A stretch of 64,000 nucleotides of DNA from JAXGPF01 sp964463985. GTDB lineage: Bacteria > Verrucomicrobiota > Kiritimatiellia > JAAZAB01. Numbering within the stretch: the stretch's first letter is position 1; each line of letters begins with the position of its first letter. The stretch is taken from positions 1 through 64,000 of the forward strand of contig CAYXEK010000009.1 of the NCBI GenBank assembly GCA_964463985.1. The letters are read 5' to 3'. The notes under the pieces are model-generated. The model was not told the origin of the DNA. It made no database searches and saw nothing but the letters and a program-made list of their open reading frames with translations. The translations under genes and the position numbers were made by a program. Below, in pieces: positions 1 through 9,203 of this stretch.

Positions 1-169
1 ATCTGCCTGAGGTGGGGCGAACCGTCCCTGGTGAGCCGCAAGCATGACACAGCCGTGCCCAAACGGTGAAAACAGCGCAGATTTCTCTTGTATGCATCCT
101 CCGCCCTGTTATCATGCGCGTCTGGCGTACAAAGACGCCGGGAGGTACGCCGGAGCTTGCGATTGACCC

Positions 170-1030
170 ATGCCCCGCCATATCAATATCGCCTATACGC
201 CGCATCTGACCCTGCTGTATTGCGGCCGGACCAACCTGCAAAGCTGGTGGGCGGAAACCAATGTCAAGGTCCCCTATTGGCGCCTGTACTGGAACAACCG
301 CGCCGGCGCATGCCTGCGCGCGCCCGACAATGCCGCCTGCCACAGTCTTGGCCCGGGTCATTTCACGGTAGTGGCGCCCAACACCACGCTGACACGCGAA
401 CTGCAGCGGCCGGCGGAGCACTTTTTCACCCATTTTACCGTTGGCCCGCCTTACGAACATATCCATAATTGCGTCTATCGCTGTCCCGCGCCGCCGATGC
501 TGGTCAAGGCCATGCGGCGCGATTACACCGCCACTCATGTGGACACCCCCGCGGAAGACCGGCCCCGGCGCTCCGCCACGGCCATGACCCTGTGCTGGTT
601 CGCCCTGTCCGCGCTGCCGCCCCGACTGCTGCCGCCGGAGTCAACCGATGCGCGGCTGAACAAGCTGTTGCATTGGTGGGAAAGCCGGCAATGGCAGTCG
701 CTGCCGAACCGCGAACTGGCGGCGCAGGTCGGCATGCATCCCACCGCCTTCTGCCGCTATTTCCACCGGGTGCTGGGAATGCCGCCGCATACCTTCGGCC
801 TGGTCAAACGGATTGAACGCGCCTGCCTGTTGCTGCACTTTTCCGCGCTCAGCATCGCCCAGATCGCGGAAGCCACGGGATTTTGCGACCGCTATTATTT
901 TACCCGGCAGTTCAGCGAATTGCGCGGGGTCAGCCCGGCAACATTCCGGCGCCAGGGATTCCTGCCGGAAAATCCGGCAGCCGGAGTCCGCCGGACTTCT
1001 CGCGCCGGCGGAGATTTCACATGTGGATAA
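170..1030 (+). CDS. AraC-family transcriptional regulator
   Basis: A 286-residue protein. The C-terminal ~100 residues (roughly 163-265) form an AraC/XylS double helix-turn-helix: a first helix pair around ELAAQVGMHPTAFCRYF, then the family signature IAQIAEATGF and a YYFTRQF recognition region. The N-terminal ~160 residues look like the cupin-type sensor domain of sugar-responsive AraC proteins, with weak similarity only. The ATG at 170 has no clear Shine-Dalgarno; the nearest purine run, GGGAGG, lies about 25 bases upstream, so the exact start is uncertain. Members of this family usually activate nearby carbohydrate-use genes. The target here may be the secreted genes downstream or a gene left of the window; neither is shown by the sequence. 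Confidence 0.88.
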   Translation: MPRHINIAYTPHLTLLYCGRTNLQSWWAETNVKVPYWRLYWNNRAGACLRAPDNAACHSLGPGHFTVVAPNTTLTRELQRPAEHFFTHFTVGPPYEHIHNCVYRCPAPPMLVKAMRRDYTATHVDTPAEDRPRRSATAMTLCWFALSALPPRLLPPESTDARLNKLLHWWESRQWQSLPNRELAAQVGMHPTAFCRYFHRVLGMPPHTFGLVKRIERACLLLHFSALSIAQIAEATGFCDRYYFTRQFSELRGVSPATFRRQGFLPENPAAGVRRTSRAGGDFTCG

Positions 1031-1196
1031 AACGGCCGGGGCCTTGCTTGTTTAAGTTTGGCCGTTTCCGTATTTCAACAAACGGATTCCCCGGTGCTGC
1101 TCCATTCCGCAGCGGCTGCCGGGATTTTGCAATCAAGCCAATATTCCGGCAAATTCCAATTTGCGTCACGGTAAATTTGCTGATATGCTGTGATCG

Positions 1197-1988
1197 ATGA
1201 ATAATATTATCCCGATCATTATTATTTTTTCCGTTTTGGCGCACAATCTGTCCGGCGCCTGTGTCGGCGTGGTGGTTGCGGACAAGCAATACAGCGATGC
1301 GGCCATACTGGTCGAAACCATTCAGGCGCTGGGCCATCAGGCGGAAACCATCCCTGAAGAATATCTGCTCCGCCCCACCGGCCTGGGGCATTACGATTAC
1401 ATGATCCTGGCGCATCGCAGCGGCGCTTTGGCCGAGTCCGGATACAAAATCCTTGCGGCATATGCCGCTGACGGCGGCACGCTTCTGCTCACGGGGCTGG
1501 CCGCCTATTGGATGAAAACGCCCGGCGGCATCAGGGAGCGGACCCAGATTCGCGGCGCAGGCCCATTAAAAGACGTCGCCGGCGTCCGCATCACCGCACC
1601 GCAGGAAATGCCCATCCGGCAATTGATCGTCAGGAAAAAGGCGCCCGCCGTCATGGGATTGCCCGAATCCTTCGCCTTAAAAACCACAACGCCATACGAT
1701 ATCAATAATCCGTCCGCCTGGCGGTATTGCGGCGGATTCGGCCTTCATGCCGAATCCGCCGCGCCGCTGATCATGATGCAGGCGATCAACGCGGAAGGCC
1801 GGCCGATTGAAAGTGTTTTCCTGACCGTCAACCAGCACGGAAAAGGCCAATGCTACCGGCTGGCTTTGTGCCGGATTGTCCCGCTGGTGCTTGAGAAAAA
1901 GGAGCAAAACATCACGTTGATTTTACAGAATATTCTGCGGGATGCGGAAGAACCTCGGCCTCTCGCTTTAAAATCAAAGCCGGAATAA
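1197..1988 (+). CDS. secreted protein with class I amidotransferase-like fold, function unknown
   Basis: A 263-residue protein with a hydrophobic N-terminal segment (residues 1-21, IIPIIIIFSVL core) that reads as a signal peptide. The mature part starts with a Rossmann-like strand (CVGVVVADKQY), then a stretch where a gene product 'can be seen as' a glutamine-amidotransferase-like or ThuA-like fold (YDYMILAHRSG, then AAYAADGGTLLLTG). This pattern is common in secreted proteins of polysaccharide-degrading PVC bacteria, where it usually lacks a catalytic Cys; none is visible at the expected nucleophile turn here. Its stop codon lies inside a 42-bp repeat. I do not recognise a specific function; the fold assignment is by eye. 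Confidence 0.6.
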   Translation: MNNIIPIIIIFSVLAHNLSGACVGVVVADKQYSDAAILVETIQALGHQAETIPEEYLLRPTGLGHYDYMILAHRSGALAESGYKILAAYAADGGTLLLTGLAAYWMKTPGGIRERTQIRGAGPLKDVAGVRITAPQEMPIRQLIVRKKAPAVMGLPESFALKTTTPYDINNPSAWRYCGGFGLHAESAAPLIMMQAINAEGRPIESVFLTVNQHGKGQCYRLALCRIVPLVLEKKEQNITLILQNILRDAEEPRPLALKSKPE

Positions 1989-2142
1989 TTCACCGCGAAA
2001 GAGCGCAAAGAACTCAAAGAAAACAAAATATAATAATCTTTGTGCTCTATGCGATCTTTTGTGGATAATCGTTCCACGTTCTGGAATGATCGGCGGACAA
2101 GCCGGAGTAATTCACCGCGAAAGAGCGCAAGGAACACAAAGA
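1979..2142. repeat. two copies of a 42-bp direct repeat
   Basis: Copy 1 is 1979-2020 and copy 2 is 2101-2142. They match at 39 of 42 positions. The core reads TTCACCGCGAAAGAGCGCAA. Copy 1 contains the stop codon of the upstream gene. The sequence resembles the short degenerate 'CACGAAGG-ACACGAAG' type of intergenic repeat seen in many environmental genomes; that resemblance is from memory and was not searched. Confidence 0.8.
2068..2090. repeat. inverted repeat between the two direct repeats
   Basis: ATCGTTCCA (2068-2076) and TGGAATGAT (2082-2090) pair over 9 positions with one G-T pair and a 5-nt loop. No T-run follows, so it is not a standard terminator. It could be an operator half-site pair or part of a mobile repeat unit together with the flanking 42-bp copies. 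Confidence 0.55.
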
Positions 2143-2210
2143 TAAGGTTATTTTATTACGGGGACGAGCGTCTACATGAGCTTGTGTTTTGTTATTTTGC
2201 AGAGAAAATT

Positions 2211-3572
2211 GTGAATATAAGATTTATATTCTTGTTTGCCGCTTTGCTTTTCATGCCTTCCCTGGCTTGCGCCTGGGGCGGGCCGGAACATTCATCTATT
2301 ACCGCCGCCGCGGCCGCCGTTTTATCGCCGGCGGCGCTGGCGTTCCTGGGCGCGGAAACCGCCCGACTGATCAAGGCTTATTGCAACATGCCGGATTTCA
2401 ATAATGCCGCCTATTATGGAGTTTGCGCCAAATCCAGCAACGGCCGGGTGCGGACGCCGGACTTGCGCCGCGACCTGAATGTGCCATATTATTGCGATTA
2501 TGACAGCCTGACCGGCGCCGGCGAGTATTTCGGGCACGGCCCCGCCATCGCCTTTGCCGGCGCCGCCTTGCCGCTGCCGGACGAGCATTCCACGGAGATG
2601 TTCGAAAACAACCGGTTCTGCGAGGCCGCCGTGTATAAATTCCTGCACAAATCGCAGGCGGCATTCACTCAAGACCAATATTTTGACGCCATCCGTTTCC
2701 TGGGCGTTGCCCTGCATTACCTCCAGGATTGCACCCCGCCCCCCCATGTCATGCGCGTGCCGGACAACGACATGGAACTGCACCACGCCATGGAAGCGAT
2801 CGAAGACCACGGCCGTATAAACATATCCGGCTATCAACCGCGGATCCTGGGCGGCACCCCGGATGCCGCCATGGTTGCCGCCCGAAAGTTGGCAAAAAAC
2901 ATCTCGCTTGAATCCCGCCGCCTGGCGGAGGAAATCCTCGCCCTGATCCAGGCCGGCAAGCGCGCCGCGGCGTCCTCCAAAACCATTGAAGCCGCAAATC
3001 TGGCCGCCCGCGCCGCGGCCGATGTCATCCATACTTTTTTCTCGCTCAACCAGGGCAATTTGCCGCAAATTCCGGCCGCCCGGCGCGGCGTCAACCTGCT
3101 ATTCAATCCGTCATTCGACCTGGATGCCAACCGCGATCTGCATCCCGATGGCTGGGTGCGCGAGTGGCATGACCTTGCCTGCCCGGATGACATGCATTTC
3201 TGGGATCGGGTTTCCACCCGCGGCCGCGGAGCATGCGCCCGGCTATACCGGGTCATCCCCGCCGGCGCCGCCTGGCGCACCGCGCGCTCGCACGGAATCC
3301 CCGTCGAACCCGGCCAGACTTACGAACTTTCGGGAATGATCCGGCCGCAATGCGCCGGCGGTAAAAGTTGCATCGCCTTGCGTTTCCAGAACGCGGATTA
3401 TGACACTGTCGCCGAATTTTGTTCGCCGGAACTGAACGGCAATGCCGTTTGGCGGTCCATCCGGGTGGCCGGCGCCGCGCCGGCCGGCGCGGCGGATGTC
3501 CTGGCCGTATGCCTGTCTTACGACAATCCGGCTTCGGTGCTGTTCGATGATATGCGCCTGGCGCGGCTGTAA
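2211..3572 (+). CDS. secreted zinc phospholipase C / P1 nuclease-like protein with C-terminal carbohydrate-binding-like domain
   Basis: The GTG at 2211 is chosen because it opens a clean signal peptide (IRFIFLFAALLFMPSLACA). The open frame extends upstream to 2040 but that part has no coding character. Cleavage after ACA would leave WGGPEHSSIT, putting Trp at mature residue 1 and His at 6, as in zinc phospholipase C and S1/P1 nucleases, where the N-terminal Trp amine and a nearby His bind zinc. A second zinc motif, HYLQDCTPPPH, fits the family's HxxxDx5H pattern. The last ~150 residues start with LLFNPSFDLD and PDGW, typical of a CBM4/9-like jelly roll. Length is 453 residues. It probably cleaves a phosphoester outside the cytoplasm; lipid and nucleic acid cannot be told apart. 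Confidence 0.72.
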   Translation: MNIRFIFLFAALLFMPSLACAWGGPEHSSITAAAAAVLSPAALAFLGAETARLIKAYCNMPDFNNAAYYGVCAKSSNGRVRTPDLRRDLNVPYYCDYDSLTGAGEYFGHGPAIAFAGAALPLPDEHSTEMFENNRFCEAAVYKFLHKSQAAFTQDQYFDAIRFLGVALHYLQDCTPPPHVMRVPDNDMELHHAMEAIEDHGRINISGYQPRILGGTPDAAMVAARKLAKNISLESRRLAEEILALIQAGKRAAASSKTIEAANLAARAAADVIHTFFSLNQGNLPQIPAARRGVNLLFNPSFDLDANRDLHPDGWVREWHDLACPDDMHFWDRVSTRGRGACARLYRVIPAGAAWRTARSHGIPVEPGQTYELSGMIRPQCAGGKSCIALRFQNADYDTVAEFCSPELNGNAVWRSIRVAGAAPAGAADVLAVCLSYDNPASVLFDDMRLARL

Positions 3573-3578
3573 TTCTTA

Positions 3579-5141
3579 ATGCACAACCAACCATTCAACT
3601 TGACTTCTGATTTCATCGCCGGCGTCAAACTCCGGATCAAGGCGGCGATCATTCCAAAAATGGAAGAAATTTACGGCCACGCCCAGCCGGTCTTCCGGGA
3701 AGCTTTCATGCCCGGATTTAAACAGAATGAAAAGATTGTCTCGTTTTACGATTACGAAGCCTGCGGCCTTTCGGTGCTGGCGGACCTGGCCGCGGACGGC
3801 GGCCACCGCGCACAATCGCTTTTGCGTATTCTTCGGCGCAACATTGACTACTATCGCAATGCCGTGTATGGACACGAAGTGCCGGGACACGGAATATGGA
3901 AAGTTCCCTTGCGCCGCCTTTTGCTCCACCTGGCCCTGGCTTACCGCGCGCTGGACCGCCGGCTTGACCCGGAAACACGGCAATGGTTCCATGACACGGT
4001 CAACTCGCAGGTTCCGCCGGCAATCGAATTGTGCAAACGGTTTCAGCCCGGATGCCGCGACCTGCATCTTGTCGGCGGAGTCAACAATCATACCGCCATA
4101 TTCATGCAGGGCATCTGGCATTGCGGACAGGCATTTCACCGGCCGGACTGGGTCGAACTCACCCGCGAATTCGCCGAGCGTTTTTATGATTCCGGCCATC
4201 CGGACGGTTACTTCGAGGAGCATACCAACGCGGAACGCGAGGGCGGACCGTCTCTGGTATACACGCCGCTGACAGCCGGCAGCCTGTTCGATGTGCTGGA
4301 CGGCCGGAACCGGCCGCGCGATAAATTCATTAAGGCCGGCGACTTCTTCCGGTCGTTCATCAACGAACGCCGCGAATTGATTCCCATCGCCGATGAACGC
4401 ACCAATACAACCGTCGCCGGCAGCTGTTACGGCCTGGCGCTGCATTCGCTTACCTCGCGCGGCCGCGCTTTCATCCGCGAGTCGCTGGCGGACCGGGACT
4501 TTTCCGCCGCCCGCGCGGAATGGCTTGCCGTCATATACCACGAACTCGATTTAATGCAAGCGGGACCGGCGGAGACCCCCGAATACCGCTCCGACGGCAG
4601 TTCCCGGATTACCCTGCCGCTCGGCATACTGCGCCGGCATGGATTTACCGCCGGCATTTCCGCCTTGCGCGCGTTAAACCGCACCCGTACTCCTAATTCA
4701 GATTACTCGCTTGACCAGCAGAACATGGTTTACCTGTCGCACCGCGATCGCGGCATCATCCTCACCGGCATTAAATCCAAGCGCGATCCGGAATATTCGA
4801 CCTTCCGGATCGGCGATGACGCTTACACCGTGCGCACCGGAGAATTGAAAATGGGCGATAGCTGGGCCGAAGCGAAATTGTTTTACGCGGCATTCGCCGG
4901 AACCCTGCGCTGGGATATCGGAGCCGGGGCGCGCCTGACTTTGCAGGTTGACGCCGACCAGCCGGTAATCACCACGCTGCCCGCCAATGAGATTGCCATG
5001 AAATTGATAAGTTCCGCGGTCACTCCCGAACCAGTGGCGCTTAAGGGATTTTCGCCGTACAGCCGGGGAAATGCGGCGCCGGATGTTTTCGCCTTGCGGT
5101 TCCGGTGGCGGCATGAGCTGAAGATTGAATTCAACTGCTGA
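3579..5141 (+). CDS. predicted alpha/alpha-barrel protein, function unknown
   Basis: A 520-residue protein beginning six bases after the phospholipase-like gene, so the two are probably co-transcribed. It has no signal peptide. Helix-rich repeats and conserved-looking turns (VPGHGIWK, VGGVNNHTA, HPDGYFEEHTNAE) resemble the (alpha/alpha)6 toroids of polysaccharide lyases, heparinase II/III-type proteins and unsaturated glucuronyl hydrolases. The C-terminal 150 residues look beta-rich, as in those families. No family signature is strong enough to name a substrate. The reading direction, codon bias and neighbour spacing support a real gene. Confidence 0.6.
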   Translation: MHNQPFNLTSDFIAGVKLRIKAAIIPKMEEIYGHAQPVFREAFMPGFKQNEKIVSFYDYEACGLSVLADLAADGGHRAQSLLRILRRNIDYYRNAVYGHEVPGHGIWKVPLRRLLLHLALAYRALDRRLDPETRQWFHDTVNSQVPPAIELCKRFQPGCRDLHLVGGVNNHTAIFMQGIWHCGQAFHRPDWVELTREFAERFYDSGHPDGYFEEHTNAEREGGPSLVYTPLTAGSLFDVLDGRNRPRDKFIKAGDFFRSFINERRELIPIADERTNTTVAGSCYGLALHSLTSRGRAFIRESLADRDFSAARAEWLAVIYHELDLMQAGPAETPEYRSDGSSRITLPLGILRRHGFTAGISALRALNRTRTPNSDYSLDQQNMVYLSHRDRGIILTGIKSKRDPEYSTFRIGDDAYTVRTGELKMGDSWAEAKLFYAAFAGTLRWDIGAGARLTLQVDADQPVITTLPANEIAMKLISSAVTPEPVALKGFSPYSRGNAAPDVFALRFRWRHELKIEFNC

Positions 5142-5218
5142 GTAAAGGCTTGCCATCATCTTTTTGCCGCCTTAATTTTATCAAAGCCGAATAAATCGCA
5201 GTTACCGGAAGAATTAAC

Positions 5219-7694
5219 ATGAAAATGATCGCTGCTTCCTTGCTCGCTGCGGCTTGCGGATGCGCGTCCATCACGGCCGCCCGGGCGCAGACCACCTGGC
5301 ATGTGGCCCAATCCGGATCGGACAGTTCCCACACCGGAATTACTGGACCAAAGCCTTTGCGACCATCAGCAATGCCGTCGGCGCGGAACGCTCCCCGTTC
5401 GGTCAATTGCCCCTTTTCCCTGAAATAGTCGCGCCCGGCACCGCGGAACGCGCCGCCGCCGCGAAAATCAAAATTGTCGTTCCCGACGCCTTGAACGCGG
5501 ATTTTGATTATCTGCCGGGTTACCAGGCCGGCCAGGAAGCCGCACACATGTACAACGACCATTTCATGTTTGAACAAAAAGGCGGCACGGCGCTGCTCGC
5601 CGACATCGCCACCGAAAAAATCGCGGCGGCGGCCGGGACGGTCGGCGCCGGCCGGGTGGTGTTCAACGGCCTGTTCGGCGGCCACCCCGCCGGCCTGGCC
5701 GCCATCCTGGAAGGTCTGGACCGGGAACTCATGCTCAACACGGTCAAGTGGTGCCTCGCGGGCAAGGGATTGGTGATTACCGATCCCGCCAAGGCGGAAG
5801 TGGCGGAATGGCGGCCGGAAATTACCGGGATGACCGCGGCGCGGAATAAAATCGCCATGATCGGCAGCGCCGGCTACGATATCCGCAATCGCGTCGTCCC
5901 CAAGATCGAACGGAGCGGCCTGGCGGTTGATTTTATTCCGGTGCATTTTCTGAATGTCCGGGATTTGAGTCCGGATGATTACAAACTGATATTGTTCTTT
6001 GCGCCTTTGCCCTGGGAAGAGGAAAATATTCCGGCCGCCACCTTCGAAAAAATTGATCAATTCATTCAAGCCGGCGGCAAAGCCGTAATTTTTTTACAGG
6101 GCGCCATCGGCAAAAAAGTCCAACAGTACCTGCTGGCCCCGGCGGGCATCGCGGTGGCCGGCAAAACGGTCCGGGACAACCCGGAAAATCTGCGCGCCGT
6201 GGAATGGACGGATACGGACGGCCATACATTGCGCGCCAGGGAAATCCCCGACAATTGGTTTACCGCGCTGAGCGAACCCGAATCAGGCAAGGCAAAAACC
6301 GTCGGTTCTGGCTCGACCACCGGGAAAAACGCCACTCGCCGGCCATATTTAAAACCGGCTGCGGTTACATTGCCAACCTGAATATTTACGGAGATTACCG
6401 CCTGTTTCTGGCCGACGCGGCGGCGGCGCTGCTGCCGGAAAGCGCGCCGGATATTTTTCATAAACTGCTGCAGGAATACGAAACCAACATCAACCAAACC
6501 GGCGGCCGCGTATTTTCGGGAGCAGGCCGGAACATGCGGTCCCGCGCCGATGAGTTGCGGCAGATGGCGGCGGCCGCCGCGGCGGCCGGCGAATTTTCAA
6601 AGGCCATTCGTTTTATTCTCCCGGCGGAATCGGAACTGGTTCGCGCTTACGCCGTTTCCATGCCGGCCGTCCAGGGCGGGGAGCGCATCGTCTTCACCTT
6701 TGCGCGGAGCCTGCCCGACCCGGAAATAATCTGCGCGCGGCTGGCCGGCGCCGGGTTCACCGGCGTTGCCGTCACCCACCTTGAAGGCCATTATCCCAGC
6801 AAGCTTTACGGCAAAAATGTTCAGCCGGGAGCCGCGTATGCCGGGGAGGACGATGCTGATTGGATGCAAAAGTGGGTTGACACCGCCCATAAACACGGCT
6901 TGAAAATCGGCCCGTCATTTTCCGCCTTCAGCGTTTATGAGGGTTCGCCGGAATACGCCCGGGCCCTGGAAGAAGACTGGCGGGTGGTCCCGGGCGGCCT
7001 GGTCGGCAAGCCGCCTGCACCGTTCCGCAAATCTCCGCGCCTTGATCCATGCCGTTCGCGCCCGGAAGTGCCGGATTACGCCATCGACAAAGCGCGGGAA
7101 ATAATTGAAAAGTATCCGGTGAATTACATTTTTTACGACTATATCCGCTGGTCGGAAACCTGTTATTGCAATTATTGCCGGGAGAAATTCCAGCAGGATA
7201 CCGGCTTGAAAATTGAAAAGTGGCCGGATGACGTCATGGGGCAATACCAGGAAGCCTACAACGACTGGCGCGCCCGCCCGGTTACCCGGGTGATCCGGAC
7301 AACCGCGGAAAACATCGCTGCCATCAATCCGAAAATCAAACTGGGCGTCTTCACCTTCCGCGGCAAACGCGAAGCCTGGGGCAAAGGCCAGTACTGGTGG
7401 GAATGGACCAATTACGCCGATTACGTCATGCCCATGATTTATGCTCCCGACAATCAAAAGATGAAAGACCTTTTCATCGAAATTAACGGCTTGCTGCCCG
7501 CCGGCAGCCGGGCGCGGCTTCTGCCGGCATTGGCGCCGCCCGGCGTCAAGGGCGGCAGCGATCTGACCCGTCTGCAGCAGCTTGACCTGCAGCGCCAATA
7601 CGCGCCCGCCGGCGTGATGTATTTCGCCTATTACCTGCTTTCCGACGCTTTCCTGGATTTGCTGCGCAGCGGTCCCTGGCGCGATCGAGATTGA
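5219..7694 (+). pseudogene. frameshifted secreted glycoside-hydrolase-like (GHL10/DUF187-type) gene
   Basis: Three reading frames line up into one product. Frame A (from ATG 5219) gives a signal peptide and TWHVAQSGSD. A shift near 5338 continues in frame B with NYWTKAFATISNAV, the usual opening of a right-handed beta-helix protein. Soon after, the sequence changes to an amidotransferase-like domain (IAMIGSAGYD, LILFFAPLPWEEE) that runs to about 6300. A second shift there continues in frame C (RRFWLDHREK) to 7694. The last 300 residues look like a GHL10 TIM barrel: DYIRW followed by a CYCNYCREKF zinc-knuckle-like turn and VMPMIY. The two shifts are single-base steps and could be assembly errors. 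The abrupt change after the beta-helix opening suggests an internal deletion or fusion as well. Confidence 0.7.
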
Positions 7695-7707
7695 TATAAA
7701 CCACAAA

Positions 7708-7729
7708 AAGTCTTCGCGCAAAAAGACTT
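7708..7729 (-). terminator. possible intrinsic terminator of the DUF4143 ATPase gene
   Basis: AAGTCTT (7708-7714) and AAGACTT (7723-7729) form a 7-bp stem with an 8-nt loop. Read on the minus strand the stem ends in a run of five T (two of them in the stem). It lies about 65 bases beyond the stop of the minus-strand ATPase gene at 7794. The stem is AT-rich and weak. Confidence 0.35.
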
Positions 7730-7793
7730 CCACCCGACAAACGGGGCGAAATGGTTATCCTACTCTGTGTCCTGGAGGTTTTGTGTGCGGGAA

Positions 7794-8945
7794 TTATTCC
7801 CGTAACAACCGCATCAGTTCCAAAAGACTGATCGCGGTGATACTTTTGGACAATGCATATTGTTCCGCACCCGGATAAACAATATAAATGTGATCCAGCT
7901 TCAGGTCTTCCGAAGCAATCCGCATGGAACGTGTTATAACGGGCGCGCTGGAATATTTAAACTCAATTCCCAGTCTGGTCATGTCTTTGATATAAAACAA
8001 ATCCAGTTCCGCTCCGCTCTGAGTAGCCCAAAAATACGCATGCCTATAATTCAAAACTGACAACATGTTTTCCAGGGCAAAACCTTCCCACGAAGCGCCA
8101 AGTTTGGGATGTCCTTCCAGACCATGAAAAGAATCCAGATTTAGCAAGGCATGCAAAATACCGCTGTCGCGAATATAAACTTTCGGTGATTTCACAATAC
8201 GTTTTCCGACATTTTCAAACCATGGAACAAGCTGCCGCACCAGATATGCTCCGGACATTATCTCCAAATAATGCCGGACGGTGGTATGCGAAACCTGCAG
8301 CGATCTGGCAATTTCCGATCCATTCCATGTCTGACCATGGTAATGAGCCAGCATCGTGAGAAAACGACGCATGGTGTCAGGCGCCGGATTGTGACCAAAT
8401 GCCGGCAAATCCCGTTCCAGGAATGTGCGGATAAAATCATTGCGCCACTGAAAACTGTCCTCATCGGAAAGAGCCGCGAATGAAAGAGGAAATCCGCCGC
8501 GCAACCATAATTTACGCATGGAGCCAGCGCCGATTTCCGCAAGATCAAATCCATGCATATCAATGAAGGCGACTCGACCGGCCAACGATTCGGAGGTTCC
8601 GCGTATAATATCGGGAGATGCGCTGCCCAATAATAAAAATCTGGCAGGCAACGGCTCTCGATCAAGCAATACCCGCAAAACCGGCATCAAATCAGGGCGT
8701 CGCTGAATCTCATCCAGAACAACCAAACCCTCGCGCAACTCAAGCGCCAGCATTGGATCGGAAAGCCTTGCCAAGTCAGTTGGATTTTCAAGATCATAAT
8801 ACGCCGATTGATCCGCCGATTTCGAGAAAATGCGCGCCAGCGTAGTTTTGCCGCATTGGCGAGGACCCAACAGCACAACACCGCGATTCGATTTCAATAA
8901 ACCACCAATTTTATCCAACAATAATTGCCTGGGAATATTTTTCAT
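7794..8945 (-). CDS. AAA-type ATPase with DUF4143 domain
   Basis: A 383-residue protein of the common 'ATP-binding protein / DUF4143' family. Walker A is GPRQCGKTT (residues 27-35) and Walker B is GLVVLDEIQ (about 73-81). A sensor-like LLLGSAS follows, then the arginine-rich LAGRVAFIDM strand. The middle carries a winged-helix-like stretch (IARSLQVSHTTVRHYL), and the C-terminus has a restriction-nuclease-like pattern (GAELDLFYI, GIEFKY) typical of the DUF4143 tail. The ATG at 8945 is preferred over an upstream in-frame codon because family members start right before the first helix. Its function is poorly understood; such genes are often horizontally moved. AT content is higher than in neighbours, which suggests transfer. 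Confidence 0.9.
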   Translation of the reverse strand: MKNIPRQLLLDKIGGLLKSNRGVVLLGPRQCGKTTLARIFSKSADQSAYYDLENPTDLARLSDPMLALELREGLVVLDEIQRRPDLMPVLRVLLDREPLPARFLLLGSASPDIIRGTSESLAGRVAFIDMHGFDLAEIGAGSMRKLWLRGGFPLSFAALSDEDSFQWRNDFIRTFLERDLPAFGHNPAPDTMRRFLTMLAHYHGQTWNGSEIARSLQVSHTTVRHYLEIMSGAYLVRQLVPWFENVGKRIVKSPKVYIRDSGILHALLNLDSFHGLEGHPKLGASWEGFALENMLSVLNYRHAYFWATQSGAELDLFYIKDMTRLGIEFKYSSAPVITRSMRIASEDLKLDHIYIVYPGAEQYALSKSITAISLLELMRLLRE

Positions 8946-8947
8946 GC

Positions 8948-8982
8948 CTTGAATATTGCAACACGGACTTTCAATATTCAAG
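8948..8982. promoter_or_regulatory. perfect 11-bp inverted repeat at the ATPase start codon
   Basis: CTTGAATATTG (8948-8958) and CAATATTCAAG (8972-8982) are perfect inverted copies with a 13-nt spacer. The nearer arm lies two bases from the ATG of the minus-strand ATPase gene and covers its only ribosome-site-like bases (AAGG). It could be an operator for autoregulation or an RNA hairpin that hides the ribosome site. Confidence 0.65.
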
Positions 8983-9203
8983 CATAAACTTCCTTTGCGC
9001 TCCAATCCCAAATTTTGCGCGGAACGGCGGCAAATATTGTCCGGCCCTACCCGCGGCCGGACCGGCTGACGGCCAAATTCCCCGGCGACCATCCGGAGGA
9101 TTCATGATCGGCGGAAATATACCTGGCGGCCGATCCGGCCGCCGGCCGGACCGCATTGACAAATACACAGCGGATTGTAATATTCCCCGCGAAGGAGCGG
9201 ACT

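Noticed and set aside
2040..2210. Upstream extension of the phospholipase-like gene
   Set aside because: No coding character, and it would place residues before the signal peptide.
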